A stretch of DNA of 25,793 nucleotides from positions 1 to 25,793 of the forward strand of contig JADJZB010000016.1 in the NCBI GenBank assembly GCA_016719485.1, in the 5' to 3' direction. The notes below the pieces were generated by a model. The model worked only from the letters and a program-made list of their open reading frames with translations, did not search any database and was not told the origin of the DNA. Below, piece by piece: positions 13,975 through 22,476 of this stretch. Both the position numbers and the translations under genes were made by a program. Numbering within the stretch: position 1 is the stretch's first letter; each line of letters opens with the position of its first letter. This DNA comes from Holophagales bacterium (GTDB lineage Bacteria > Acidobacteriota > Thermoanaerobaculia > UBA5066).

Positions 13975-14979
13975 TCAAGGCTTCCCCAGTCGGGCCGCCG
14001 GGTGAGTGGCCGTGTGGATTTCCTTGAGCTTCGTGATCGCCACGTGCGTGTAGATCTCCGTCGTCGTCAGCTTCACGTGACCCAGGATGGCCTGGATCAT
14101 CCGGACGTCGGCGCCGTTCTCGAGCATCAGCGTCGCCATGGCGTGGCGAAAGAGGTGGCACGAGCCGGTCTTCGCGACGCCGGACGCCTTCACGTACCGG
14201 CTCACGTACAGGCTGAGCGTCTTCGGCGCGATCGGCTCGCCCTCGCCAGCGAGGAAGATGAAACCGCGGTCCGGCTCGATGACGAAGTCTGGTCGGGCCT
14301 CGCGGATGTACTTCGCGATCCACGCCCCGGCTCTTTCGCCGACAGGCACCACACGATCCCTCCGGCCTTTTCCCTGACGGACGGTGATCGTGCCGCGTTC
14401 CGTGTCCACGTCGTGGATCTTCAGGCCCGACAGCTCGGTGCGCCGGATCCCCGTCGAATAGAAGGTCTCCAGGATCGCCCGGTCTCTCAGGCCCTGGGGC
14501 TTCCGGATGTCGGGCTGCGCCAGGATCGCCTCGGCCTCCGTCGCCGTCAGGACGTGCTTCGGGAGCCGCTTCTCCACCTTCGGCAGCTCGAGCTCGGAGG
14601 CGGGGTTCGAGAGGAGGTGATTCTCGCGGGCGAGCCACTTGAAGTACTGCTTGATGAAGCTCAGGCGGTGGTGCTGCGTCGAGAGCGTCAGAGGGCTCCC
14701 GTCGGGCTTCTCCGTGTAGAAGAGCATCCGCTGGTAGCGCTCGAGCATCGGCTTCGTGACGTCGCGGGGCTTCATCACGTCCCGCTCCTGGCACCAGACG
14801 ACAAAGTCGGAGATCGACCACTCGGCCGACAGGACCGTCCTGGGCGAGTAGCCCCTCACCTTCAGGTGCTCGAGATGGGCCTTCATCAGGACGACGAAAC
14901 CGCGCGGGTCGGTCGTGTCGCGGAAGGCGAAGACCCGCTTGCGTCGAGCTGCCGCGCGCCGTCGGGCCGGGCTCGTCAC
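13975..14979 (-). CDS. Tyrosine recombinase/integrase, unit 2
   Basis: 334 residues, nearly the same sequence as the unit 1 recombinase, with every catalytic residue kept: R179 (GIRRTEL), K204 (GKGRRDR), H275/R278 (HLFR), H301 and Y310 (EIYTHV). It uses a GTG start 10 bases after the primase stop (TAG). The C-terminus ends AARLGKP, because one extra G near 13985 relative to the unit 3 copy brings in an early stop. In unit 3 the frame runs on to overlap the 62-aa start as ATGA, which looks like the older arrangement. The tail beyond the nucleophile is unlikely to be essential, so this copy should be active. Confidence 0.93.
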   Translation of the reverse strand: MTSPARRRAAARRKRVFAFRDTTDPRGFVVLMKAHLEHLKVRGYSPRTVLSAEWSISDFVVWCQERDVMKPRDVTKPMLERYQRMLFYTEKPDGSPLTLSTQHHRLSFIKQYFKWLARENHLLSNPASELELPKVEKRLPKHVLTATEAEAILAQPDIRKPQGLRDRAILETFYSTGIRRTELSGLKIHDVDTERGTITVRQGKGRRDRVVPVGERAGAWIAKYIREARPDFVIEPDRGFIFLAGEGEPIAPKTLSLYVSRYVKASGVAKTGSCHLFRHAMATLMLENGADVRMIQAILGHVKLTTTEIYTHVAITKLKEIHTATHPAARLGKP

Positions 14980-14989
14980 GGACCTGCTC

Positions 14990-17900
14990 CTACAGCCGGC
15001 CCGCTGCGCGGCGGAGGACGAGCTTCGGCTCGGGCAGTGGGTACGACGGGATTCCGAGCGTGCCTCCGAGGAGCGGAGTTTCGGCTTCTTCGTGCGAGAA
15101 ACCGTTCAAGCGCGCATGGGGAGCGGGATCCGGCTCGTCTTCCTCACCCCGCGACCCCCCCGCGAAGGCCCCGCGATGGGGCCGCGATCCCCCCGCGAGG
15201 TGGCCCTCTTCCCCCCGCGAGGTCTCAGTCGTAGTCGCGGGAGCCGCCTCCTCATCGATGGGATCGACGAGGGCGGCGGTGTCGAGGAGGCCCAGCAGGA
15301 AGGGCCGTCCGTCCTTCCCTTCACCGCGCCAGAGGAGCTCGTAGACGAAGCTCTGGCCTCGGCCGCCACGGTGGACGAGGACGTACTCGAGCGCCGCGAG
15401 CCGATCGAGGTGTATCCGCAGCTGCGTGTCACCCCAGCCCGTCGCGATCCTCACGTCCCGGCGCGAGAAGCGCAGGTCCTCCCGCGTGACTCCCTGCTTC
15501 TCGCAGACGGACGTGACCAGGTCGTCGAGGTGGACGAGAAGCCGCCGCGTCTGCGGCGGCAGCTCGTCGAGGCTCCGGCCGAGGACCTCGGAGGCGAGCC
15601 GGTTGGCGAGGGCGACGTCGGAGAGGGTGGCCTCCACGTACTCGACGACCTCCCCGTCGACGGTCAGGCCCTTCACTTCCCGCTGGTACTGGAAGAGGAG
15701 CGTGATGGCCTCGATGAGCTTGAGGTATTTGACGTGGTCGCGCCGCATCCGCGTCTTCTCGTCGAGGAAGGTGAGGCGCGCGGCGAAGGGGTTGTGGACG
15801 AGGAGCGGGCGCAGGAGACGCTGGGCGTTGCGGTGCACCTTCACCGCCTTCGGCTTCCTGCGTGAGGCCAGGATGCCGTCGAGCGTCGAGGCCCGCCGCT
15901 GCAGCTCGTGGATGCGCCTGGTCTGCTCGCGGCTCTCGTCGACCGTCAGGACGAGGCAGCGGTTGAGGAGCTCCTCGTCGATCTCGATCGCCGTCGTCGT
16001 CAGGAAGATCATCACCGGCCCTTCGACCCGGTACTCCTGCGTGACGAGGCGCCCCGTCTGCGGGTCTTTGCCGGTGGAGGCGATCGACAGCTCGCCTTCG
16101 GACTGGAGGAGCTTCAAGGCGTATCCGGCCTTCTCCGCACCTTCCTCCTCGGCGATGGCGAGGATCTTGTGACGGAGGCTCTTGCCCTCGCCGAAGTAGA
16201 AGAGCGACTGCCCCGTCAGGGCCGAGTACTTCTCCCGCTCCTCTTCCGGGACGAAACCGAGGACGGCCTCCATGAGCGCCGACTTCCCCGCCGCGGAGCT
16301 CGACTGGACGATGACGGCGAGCGGCTTGTCGAGCTTTCTCGAGACGGCCGCGAGGTAGGCCGTGAGCTTGTTGGTGTCCTCCCCGACGAGGCCGCCGGTC
16401 TCGAAGTCTTCGAGGATGCGGGTCAGGAGCCGCGGGTCTTTCAGGAATTCGAGGGCTTCGGCCGTCTCCTCTTCGCTGAGGAGGACGGCCTTCTCCTTCG
16501 GCTCGAGCGTCCTGCGGATGCTCTCCTGCTGAAGCTCCTCGGCCTTCCGCAGGAGCTGGCCGAGGTCGCGCTTGATGGTCTCCTCGATCAGCCCCAGCTC
16601 GTGCGCAGCCTGCTTCTCGAAGGCAGCACGCTGCCGCGCCGAGTAGAGGTCGAGTGTGTCGACGAAGAAGCCGGAGAGTGGCGACGGGGGCGCGAAGAGG
16701 GCCTCGGCCTCGGGGCCTTCGCGGGTGACGAGGACGTTGAGCTTCAGGACGCCCCAGGCGAGGTTCTTTCTCAGGCCCCGCAGGCGGTAGCGGCGATCGC
16801 CGAGGGGGACGAGGACCTCGTCGAGATCGGGGGTCGTCGGCGAGGCATCGCCCTGAAGCTTCTTTTCTTTAGCTGCTAAAGGGGCCGGCTGCTCGTACGA
16901 GCTTACGACAGGGACGGGCGAGACTGGTGAGGCGGGCGAGGCAGGGACCGGAGTGGCCGGAGGCGGCGCAGGCACCGCGGTGAGCGCGGGCGCCGCGGCA
17001 GCGGCACCCGGCGCCGTAGCCGTCGTGGCGGTTGTCGTCGTGACGCTCTCCGGCTGCTTCCCGTTGCCCATCCAGACGGCCGTCCGTAGAAGCAGGCCGA
17101 GAGCTTTCGCGGGTGGCTGGACCTTGAGCGCGTACTCGTTGGCGTCCATCCCCTTCGGAAACTGGACGCGCGAGCAGCCGATCCCTTCGGCCTGGAGCTT
17201 CTTCCCGAGGCTCTCGGCCGCCTTGTCGCCGGCGTCGTCACGGTCGTAGGCGATCAGGACGTGCTCGGTGCCGTACGTCTTGAAGGCCGCGAGGTGGTCG
17301 TGCGTGAAGCCCTCGACACCGTAGGAGGCCGTGACGTTGCGGAAGCCCGCGCACCAGAAGGTGAGGGCATCGATGAGCGACTCGCAGAGGATGACTTCCT
17401 TCGAGGAGACGAGGGCTTCGACGTTGAAGACGCCGCGGTGAGGGCCGGGGAGGTAGAGGTGCATCGGGGTGCCGGGGCGGAGGTTGGAGAGGAGCTTGCG
17501 GCCGTAGGCGCCGAGGACCTCGCCGCCTTCGCCGAAGATCCCGATGACTAACGATCCCGAAAGGTGCTCGTGGCCGGTCTCGCGGAGGATCCCCAGCTTC
17601 TGGAGGCGCGTTCGGATCTCCTGGCCGGCTTTGCGGTTCATGGCGGGGAGGCGATAGCCGAGGGTGCGATTCGCGTAGCCGAGCTTGAAGCGGTCGATGA
17701 GCTCGGGATGCACGAGGCCCCGCTTCTCGAGATAGCCGAGGGCCTCCGGGCTCTCCTTCAGCGTCTGGTGGTAGTAGCCGATCACCTGCCCGAGCAGCTC
17801 GCGATCGTCGGCGTCGAGGTCGACGGGCGAGGCGAGCTGCGGGACGCTGGTGTGCTTCGGCGGGCCATCCAGCGAGGGCGAGGTCGGGAAGAAGTCGGCC

Positions 17901-18172
17901 CTCAGGATCTCGACGGCGTGCCGGAAGCTCACCCCCTCGGCCTTCATCACCCAGTCGATCGGCGAGCCACCTGTCTGGCACGCACCGAGGCAGTGCCAGA
18001 GGTTCTTCGCCGGAGTCACGACGAGGGAGGGCTCCCGGTCGTCGTGGAAGGGGCAGCGGCCGATCAGATCCGCGCCGTGCCTCTTCAGCTCGACGCCCCT
18101 CGCCTCGGCGAGGCGCTCGAGCGGGACCTCACTCCGGACCCGGTTCAAGAGGTCATCAGGGATTCGGGCCAT
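14990..18172 (-). CDS. CHC2/Toprim DNA primase fused to P-loop ATPase, unit 2
   Basis: 1060 residues, starting MARIPDDLL after a clear GGAGG ribosome site 8 bases upstream. The architecture equals unit 1: CHC2 zinc finger (CPFH near 40, HCLGAC near 60-65), Toprim (CESLID; AYDRDDAGD near 310), a Pro/Ala linker and an ATPase with SSSAAGKSA, ILAIAEEEG, FLTTT and LNRCL. Two stretches diverge from unit 1: the linker (about 370-440), longer here and rich in Thr, Ala and Pro, and the region after the ATPase, where the unit 1 QRQRESRGLAALWAEE segment is replaced by LQRRASTLDGILASRRK. The winged-helix-like part (DLRFSRRDVRIATGWGDTQLRIHL) near 920-950 is also reworked, which may change origin or partner recognition. 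It is the first gene of the leftward operon. Confidence 0.88.
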   Translation of the reverse strand: MARIPDDLLNRVRSEVPLERLAEARGVELKRHGADLIGRCPFHDDREPSLVVTPAKNLWHCLGACQTGGSPIDWVMKAEGVSFRHAVEILRADFFPTSPSLDGPPKHTSVPQLASPVDLDADDRELLGQVIGYYHQTLKESPEALGYLEKRGLVHPELIDRFKLGYANRTLGYRLPAMNRKAGQEIRTRLQKLGILRETGHEHLSGSLVIGIFGEGGEVLGAYGRKLLSNLRPGTPMHLYLPGPHRGVFNVEALVSSKEVILCESLIDALTFWCAGFRNVTASYGVEGFTHDHLAAFKTYGTEHVLIAYDRDDAGDKAAESLGKKLQAEGIGCSRVQFPKGMDANEYALKVQPPAKALGLLLRTAVWMGNGKQPESVTTTTATTATAPGAAAAAPALTAVPAPPPATPVPASPASPVSPVPVVSSYEQPAPLAAKEKKLQGDASPTTPDLDEVLVPLGDRRYRLRGLRKNLAWGVLKLNVLVTREGPEAEALFAPPSPLSGFFVDTLDLYSARQRAAFEKQAAHELGLIEETIKRDLGQLLRKAEELQQESIRRTLEPKEKAVLLSEEETAEALEFLKDPRLLTRILEDFETGGLVGEDTNKLTAYLAAVSRKLDKPLAVIVQSSSAAGKSALMEAVLGFVPEEEREKYSALTGQSLFYFGEGKSLRHKILAIAEEEGAEKAGYALKLLQSEGELSIASTGKDPQTGRLVTQEYRVEGPVMIFLTTTAIEIDEELLNRCLVLTVDESREQTRRIHELQRRASTLDGILASRRKPKAVKVHRNAQRLLRPLLVHNPFAARLTFLDEKTRMRRDHVKYLKLIEAITLLFQYQREVKGLTVDGEVVEYVEATLSDVALANRLASEVLGRSLDELPPQTRRLLVHLDDLVTSVCEKQGVTREDLRFSRRDVRIATGWGDTQLRIHLDRLAALEYVLVHRGGRGQSFVYELLWRGEGKDGRPFLLGLLDTAALVDPIDEEAAPATTTETSRGEEGHLAGGSRPHRGAFAGGSRGEEDEPDPAPHARLNGFSHEEAETPLLGGTLGIPSYPLPEPKLVLRRAAGRL

Positions 18173-18232
18173 GGCGGACCTCCTCCGGAAAGGATAGGCG
18201 TCAACTATCTTTTATGCTAGTTTCTTCATATC
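18173..18232. promoter_or_regulatory. Divergent promoter region, unit 2
   Basis: Only 60 bases separate the primase and XRE starts. The right half (18199-18232) is AT-rich and must carry both promoters. TATGCT (18214-18219) is a possible rightward -10. GGAGG lies just before the primase ATG on the other strand. The sequence does not resemble the unit 1 control region, in line with the two XRE proteins being different. Confidence 0.45.
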
Positions 18233-18637
18233 ATGAAAGACGGGATCGGCCGGCCCCCGCCTGACACGCTGGTTAAGGTGCTCGCGTTCATGGCCAGCAC
18301 CGACTTCCCCCAGCGCCTGACCACTCTCCGAAAGGCCAAGGGCCTGACTCAGCAGCATCTCGCCGAGCGCGCAGGAATCTCGGTCATCCAGATCCACCGC
18401 TATGAGGCCGGCGGCTCCCAGCCCTCCCTGGAAGCCATACGGCGTCTGTCAGAAACGCTGGGGGTCTCCGCCGACGAGCTAGTCTTCGGCAAGCACGAGC
18501 GCGGCCCCGACGAGGACCTCCGCCTTCAGTTCGAAGCGCTCAGCCACTTCGATGCCGAGGAGAAGAAGGTCGCCAAGGCCGTGCTCGATTCCCTCATCCT
18601 TCAGCACGAAGCCAAGAAGTGGACTGCGGGAGCGTAA
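18233..18637 (+). CDS. XRE-family helix-turn-helix regulator, unit 2
   Basis: 134 residues from ATG 18233. The Cro/CI-type domain covers about 25-80: FPQRLTTLRKAKGLTQQHLAE, GISVIQIHRYEAGGSQPSLEAI, LGVSADELVFG. The remaining helical tail (HFDAEEKKVAKAVLDSLILQ) is charged and could dimerise. A second in-frame ATG at 18290 (MASTDF), with AAGGTG 10 bases ahead, may be the true start, because the first ATG sits almost on the putative promoter. The protein occupies the same place as the unit 1 XRE gene but has little sequence in common with it. It is probably a repressor of the divergent promoters, controlling mobility genes and the SEFIR cargo, whose frame overlaps or abuts its end. Confidence 0.82.
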   Translation: MKDGIGRPPPDTLVKVLAFMASTDFPQRLTTLRKAKGLTQQHLAERAGISVIQIHRYEAGGSQPSLEAIRRLSETLGVSADELVFGKHERGPDEDLRLQFEALSHFDAEEKKVAKAVLDSLILQHEAKKWTAGA

Positions 18638-18651
18638 TCTCCTCGGCGATC

Positions 18652-20148
18652 GTGACGGACGCACCGCCGGTCTTCATCTCCTATTCCCACGACTCCCCCG
18701 AGCACAAGCGCTGGGTGGCCACGCTGGCCACCAGCCTGCGTGAGAAGGGCATCGACGCGATCCTCGATCAGTGGGACCTGCAGCTCGGCGACGACCCCAC
18801 TCGGTTCATGGAGGACGGGGTGCGGCAGGCGTCCCGTGTTCTGGTCATCTGCACTCCGGAGTACCTGCGCAAGGCTTCCGAGGGACGCGGCGGCGTGGGA
18901 TACGAGCGGCTCATCGTCACGGCGGAGCTCGTCCACGACGTCGGCACACGGAAGTTCATCCCGATCGTGCGACACGCAGACGGCACCGAGAAGACGCCGA
19001 CGTTCCTCGGCCCGAGGATCTACGCAGACTTCACGGACGACGGCCGCTTCGAGGAAGAGCTCGACCGGCTGGTGCACGAGCTGCACGGAGTGCCTCCCGT
19101 GCCGAAGCCGCTGCTGGGACCGTCTCCGTTTGCCGCAGCTCCGCCCGATGGCAGCGTGGCCCCCACCCCACCAGAGCCGACGCCCGTTCCGCTGCTCGAC
19201 GCAGAGCATGCGGACCCGGCCCGGATCTACCGCACGGCGATGGACCTGATCCGTCGAGCAGACCTCGTCGGCTGGAGACTCCAGGCCAAAGAGCTGCGAC
19301 GCACCGCCTTCCACGAGCTGCGGACGTGGCATCCGCCCTACATGACATCTGGACCACCCCGTGAAAAAGAAGCGGCCGAAGAGGCGCTCTTTCGGGCACT
19401 GACGCCCCTGGCGCCGCTGTTCGCGCTGGCCCTGGCCGCCGTCGAATCGGGCCATACCGAGCTTCGATCCCAACGGAGCCTCGTCGACGATCTCCTCGCT
19501 CCGCCTGGGTGGCCCGCATACGGGGCCACGACCGTCGTGGACTACCCGAAGACCTTCGTCTACGTGTACCAAGCTCTCCACGGCGCGGCCTGCCTGCACA
19601 CAGGCCAGGCTGACCTCGCCATCGCACTGATCAAGACCCCTCTCCGGCAACGATGGGGAGAGAAGTACATGCCTTTGTGGCGTGATCCACACGCCATCGG
19701 ATGGCCCCCAGCGTTTCTGGAAAACTGCAGCTGGGCCTGGGAAGTCCTTCAGGTCCTGCCAGCCCAATGGCCATGGCTTCTCGAGATTTTCGACGACGAG
19801 GAGTCATACCGGACGGCGCTTGCCGCCTACTACATGGCGCTGAATGTCTTCGAGCTCGCGTGGACGATCGCAAACCAGCCCACAGCCCTTCATGCCAAGC
19901 AGCTGCGGTTCGAGATCCCACTGCTCTTTTTCCTGAGCCACGACAAGCTTGAAGAGAGGCCTCTCCGGCTCCTGGTGCGTAACCGGGACATGCTTCAAGC
20001 CAGTTGGTCGCGCATGCAGGTCACCGATCAATCGATGCGCGACGCCTGGCCTGCTTGGATGGCGCACGGCAGAGCCTGGGCACACGGCCATAACCGCTTC
20101 TGGATGTCTGATCTCCCCCACGCGGCGTTTCTGAACAGCATCCCGTAG
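18652..20148 (+). CDS. SEFIR/TIR-like domain protein, defence cargo of unit 2
   Basis: 498 residues from GTG 18652. A GTG at 18619 in the same frame would add 11 residues and overlap the XRE gene; neither start has a good ribosome site. Residues 6-155 form a SEFIR domain, the TIR relative: PVFISYSHDSPEHKRWVATL, then ILDQWDLQLGDD, ASRVLVICTPEYL, GVGYERLIVTAEL and RKFIPIVRH. A Pro-rich hinge (PSPFAAAPPDGSVAPTPPEP) follows. The C-terminal 300 residues are mostly helical with many aromatics (QWPWLLEIFDDEESYRTALAAYYMA), and I do not recognise them. Bacterial SEFIR proteins have been tied to anti-phage abortive infection by NAD depletion, with the C-terminal part sensing infection. Its place in the cargo slot used by restriction genes in unit 1 supports that reading. 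Confidence 0.8.
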   Translation: MTDAPPVFISYSHDSPEHKRWVATLATSLREKGIDAILDQWDLQLGDDPTRFMEDGVRQASRVLVICTPEYLRKASEGRGGVGYERLIVTAELVHDVGTRKFIPIVRHADGTEKTPTFLGPRIYADFTDDGRFEEELDRLVHELHGVPPVPKPLLGPSPFAAAPPDGSVAPTPPEPTPVPLLDAEHADPARIYRTAMDLIRRADLVGWRLQAKELRRTAFHELRTWHPPYMTSGPPREKEAAEEALFRALTPLAPLFALALAAVESGHTELRSQRSLVDDLLAPPGWPAYGATTVVDYPKTFVYVYQALHGAACLHTGQADLAIALIKTPLRQRWGEKYMPLWRDPHAIGWPPAFLENCSWAWEVLQVLPAQWPWLLEIFDDEESYRTALAAYYMALNVFELAWTIANQPTALHAKQLRFEIPLLFFLSHDKLEERPLRLLVRNRDMLQASWSRMQVTDQSMRDAWPAWMAHGRAWAHGHNRFWMSDLPHAAFLNSIP

Positions 20149-20212
20149 GACAGAGGCCAAGATCCCCGCCGCCCCCGGTTCCGGCCGGAGGGGCGGTGGC
20201 GCTGCCGCTTTT

Positions 20213-20457
20213 CACGCCGCGCGCCGGCGGGGGCCCCGCGCCCCCCTCGCCGTCACGCGCCGTGAATCCCCTGCGCGTCGCATCACTGCGGCCGATCGCG
20301 GCCTCCGTGCCGCGCCGCACACGGGCCGCTCGCGGGCTAAGCCCGGCTTAGCCCGACGCGTATCCGCTGTGTCCCTCGCGGCGCAGCCGCGAGGGGGCGC
20401 CCCTCCGGCCTCCAGGGCCGCTCCGCGGCCCCGCGGCACAACGGCGTTCGTGCCGCG
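20213..20457 (+). repeat. Left arm of block 2
   Basis: End core CGTCACGCGCC at 20251-20261. Hairpin 1 is GGGCTAAGCC/GGCTTAGCCC at 20334-20354. CCCTCGCGGC/GCCGCGAGGG lies at 20373-20395 with a GCA loop. Hairpin 2 is GGGCCGC/GCGGCCC with a TCC loop at 20415-20431. Hairpin 3, CGCGGCAC plus AAC-GGC-GTT, one extra C, then GTGCCGCG, is at 20432-20457. The extra base on the 3' side of hairpin 3 is also present in the left arm of block 1, although the stems differ. Confidence 0.75.
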
Positions 20458-20762
20458 CCGGGGTCGTCGCAAGGCGGCTCCGCGCCTGCGGCACGGCCCT
20501 CAAGGGGCCGCGTCCTCCGGCCCTGCGCGGCGGCCATCGCCTGGCACCCGGCTCGCCGCTTCGACGGTGGTCCACCTTGCGGTGTTCCTCATCGTCGTCG
20601 CGTTCGGGGCCGTCGCCGCTCGCGAGCCGGTCGCCAGGCTGGTCCAGGCGGCGGCAGCGCCGCCGCGGCGCCTCATGGCGTGTCACGTGGCGTGCGACCG
20701 CGGCACGCCTCGCGCCACGCCGGAGCCCGACGAGGATCACGACCAGGAGACCGCCGAGGGAA

Positions 20763-21106
20763 GCGGCTAAAGGAGGAAAGTAGCTCGAGCTTCGGCGTCG
20801 TCCCGCGGCGACTCGTCGACGCGGAGACCGAATGGGCTCCGCGATATCAGAGACACCGCGCTCCGGCCCGCAGGCCGTCAAGGACGCGCGCAGCGCGAGG
20901 CTCGTAGAGCCGGTTCCTTGACGGCCGAGGACCGGGGCGCAGCCGGGGGCATCGGCGGCGCGAGCGGTGCCGTTCGTGACGTCGCCCGGAAAGTGGCAGA
21001 AATCGTTAGCCTGCGCGGCCTCCGTGGCAGACGTCGTTTGCCTCCGGGCCGTCGCGTGCAGAAGAAGTTCGGCGAGAAGGGCTGCCAGGCTTCTTTCTTT
21101 AGCCGC
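20763..21106. other. Conserved centre of block 2 with multi-branch junction
   Basis: Bracketed by GCGGCTAAAG (20763-20772) and its inverse CTTTAGCCGC (21097-21106). GCGCTCCGG (20858-20866) pairs with CCGGGGCGC (20932-20940). GGCCGTCAAGG (20873-20883) pairs with CCTTGACGGCC (20916-20926). Inside are CGCGC/GCGCG (20885-20897) and GGCTC/GAGCC (20899-20911). Relative to block 1, the last stem has swapped C:G for T:A, and the long stem has changed both strands of its outer pairs. GGGCTCCGCGATATCAG (20834-20850) is identical in the two blocks and could be a protein-binding or crossover site. Confidence 0.7.
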
Positions 21107-21416
21107 TCCCGGCGGCTCCCGGTCGCGCTGGCGCGAGGGCGCTCGGGGCGCGGTGCTCGAGCACCCGAGCGAAGCGAGGAGCGCAGAGGTCCGCGCCCCG
21201 GTCTTCGCGCCCGCAGTGCCAGCGCTTCAGCGCCGCGTCGGCGACGCCGACGCCTCCGATGAAGAACGGCCTGGCGCGGCGCTCGCTCGCGCCGTCGCCG
21301 GGCCGAGGAGCGCAGCTCGCGAGCACCGCAGGCGCGTGCGGCGGCGCGTTCGCGAGCGCCGTGTCCAGGCCCTTCAGCGCCCGCGCGATCGAGCGCGCGC
21401 CGCTCGCCCCCGGCGG

Positions 21417-21705
21417 TTTGACATAGCGTTCAGACGTTATGTCAAAGGTCCGGCCGAAGGCCGGACCCGGAGGCGGGAGGGGCGCCCCCGCGGAGCGCAG
21501 CGCAGCGGGACTTCAGCCGCCCCGGGGCCGATAACCGCGGTTATCGGCAAGCGGCCCTGACGCCGCGCGGCCGACGGAGCGCCGCAGGCGCGCAGGAGGG
21601 GACGCGGAGGCGACACTTCGCCGCAGCGACGCACCGCGGCAGGGATGCGAGGCGCGTGACGGGGCGGGGAAATTGGGGCCCCGCCCGGCGCGCGCCTCGC
21701 AGAGC
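21417..21705 (-). repeat. Right arm of block 2
   Basis: Read leftward the order matches the other arms. Hairpin 3 at 21417-21446 is TTTGACATAGCGT/ACGTTATGTCAAA with a TCAG loop, a single G-T wobble and an AT-rich stem. Hairpin 2 at 21447-21467 is GGTCCGGCC/GGCCGGACC with a GAA loop. Hairpin 1 at 21527-21548 is a perfect 22-base palindrome, GCCGATAACCG and its complement. The end core GGCGCGTGACG is at 21651-21661, followed by GGGGAAATTGGGGCCCCGCC, which is the inverse of the left-arm end of block 1. Confidence 0.75.
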
Positions 21706-21757
21706 GTCCGGCTCCTCCGCCCCTCCCGCCGGAGCCGCCCGGGGGCGTCCCCCGTCC

Positions 21758-21779
21758 CACGGCGCCCGCAGGCGCCGTG
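21758..21779. repeat. Terminal hairpin at the right edge of block 2
   Basis: CACGGCGCC/GGCGCCGTG with a CGCA loop: the same perfect 9-bp stem as at 11053-11074. Shared sequence ends about 20 bases beyond, after which the unit 3 payload region begins. No T tract. Confidence 0.6.
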
Positions 21780-21909
21780 CGGTGCTCGCCCTCGGCGTGC
21801 TCTTTGCAGAGACCCGTCGCGTAGAACGTAGAGTGGGGGGCAAACCCCACGCGCCCGCAGCCCCAGCCCGCCGGGCGTGAAGACGCGGCCCGCGTCCGGC
21901 GCGGGGCCA

Positions 21910-22464
21910 TCAATTCGCATCGACATCGTCTTGTCCGTCAGTTCCCCGACGGCTGGCCACCATCTTCCGAAAGACATCGCATTTCGACGTCAGCGTCTCG
22001 TGACCGAAGTCGTCACTGCCCTTCTTCATCACCGTCTGAAACACCAGCATCTCGAAGCCACTGACGCGAATCACCGACTCGAAGAAATTCGGCATGCGCG
22101 CGTAATGCCATGCCCCTCCAAGCGCTTCCAAGACGACGTCACCTGTGAAGACCGCCAGTTCTGAGAGCGTTAGCTTGAATTCGTTGTTCTCATCGTCTGG
22201 ATCTGACCGCTGCATGAGTGCATCGGCTATCCCCGGCGTCCACAGCACATCCAGCAGCTGCAGTGCCTCGGCCCCGCGAGGCACCCTCTTAATGTCGAAG
22301 ACACGACTCATCGTCTTCGGCAGCTCTCGTCGCATCCGCTCGACAAGCTCGGCAGTGAGGACTCGGTCCTTCTTCCCAGGCCCAGCCTCGTAGTCGGCGA
22401 AGGTCACACCCTTCGGAAGCCTATGAAAGAACCAGTCCTTGTAGATGCGCTCGTAACGTGCCAT
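21910..22464 (-). CDS. Putative immunity protein of unit 3 toxin
   Basis: 184 residues with no signal peptide or membrane segment. I do not recognise a family. The sequence is acidic and mixed helix/strand: MARYERIYKDWFFHRLPKGV at the start, DVLWTPGIADALMQRSDPDDENNEFKLT in the middle, and GSDDFGHETLTSKCDVFRKM near the end. Its position identifies it: it starts 12 bases after the stop of the unit 3 toxin, is on the same strand, is unique to this unit, and lies where Imm70 sits in unit 2. By the toxin-immunity rule, the variable gene directly after a variable toxin tail is its antidote. It could also be a second effector. Confidence 0.65.
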   Translation of the reverse strand: MARYERIYKDWFFHRLPKGVTFADYEAGPGKKDRVLTAELVERMRRELPKTMSRVFDIKRVPRGAEALQLLDVLWTPGIADALMQRSDPDDENNEFKLTLSELAVFTGDVVLEALGGAWHYARMPNFFESVIRVSGFEMLVFQTVMKKGSDDFGHETLTSKCDVFRKMVASRRGTDGQDDVDAN

Positions 22465-22476
22465 ATCGCAGCCTGG

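Larger units (their letters stand above)
12628..15145. repeat. Long direct repeat, copy A
   Basis: A 2.5-kb segment that recurs almost unchanged at 23276-25793. It runs from the DPWGL codons of the unit 2 toxin, through its N-terminal half, the 207-aa gene, the 62-aa gene and the recombinase, to the end of the primase gene. To the left, similarity stops abruptly at the toxin tail. To the right, it is cut only by the window end. The copies differ by scattered substitutions and several one-base indels. Confidence 0.9.
20161..21801. other. GC-rich structured non-coding block 2
   Basis: The partner of 9430-11093, about 1.64 kb, beginning 12 bases after the SEFIR stop and ending about 110 bases before the next unit's immunity gene. 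It has the same internal order as block 1: left arm (20213-20457), variable stretch, conserved centre (20763-21106), palindrome GGTGCTCGAGCACC (21152-21165), hairpin GCGTCGGC/GCCGACGC (21235-21253), right arm (21417-21705) and terminal hairpin (21758-21779). Open frames within are not convincing; one contains a hydrophobic run (VVHLAVFLIVVAFGAVAA), but it has no counterpart in block 1. As in block 1, the flanking genes point toward it. Confidence 0.75.

Noticed and set aside
20369..20770. 133-codon frame in block 2 with a hydrophobic segment and an acidic end
   Set aside because: The hydrophobic stretch lies in the part of the block with no match in block 1, and there is no ribosome site. The shared acidic C-terminus reflects nucleotide similarity near the GCGGCTAA word. 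Kept as unproven.
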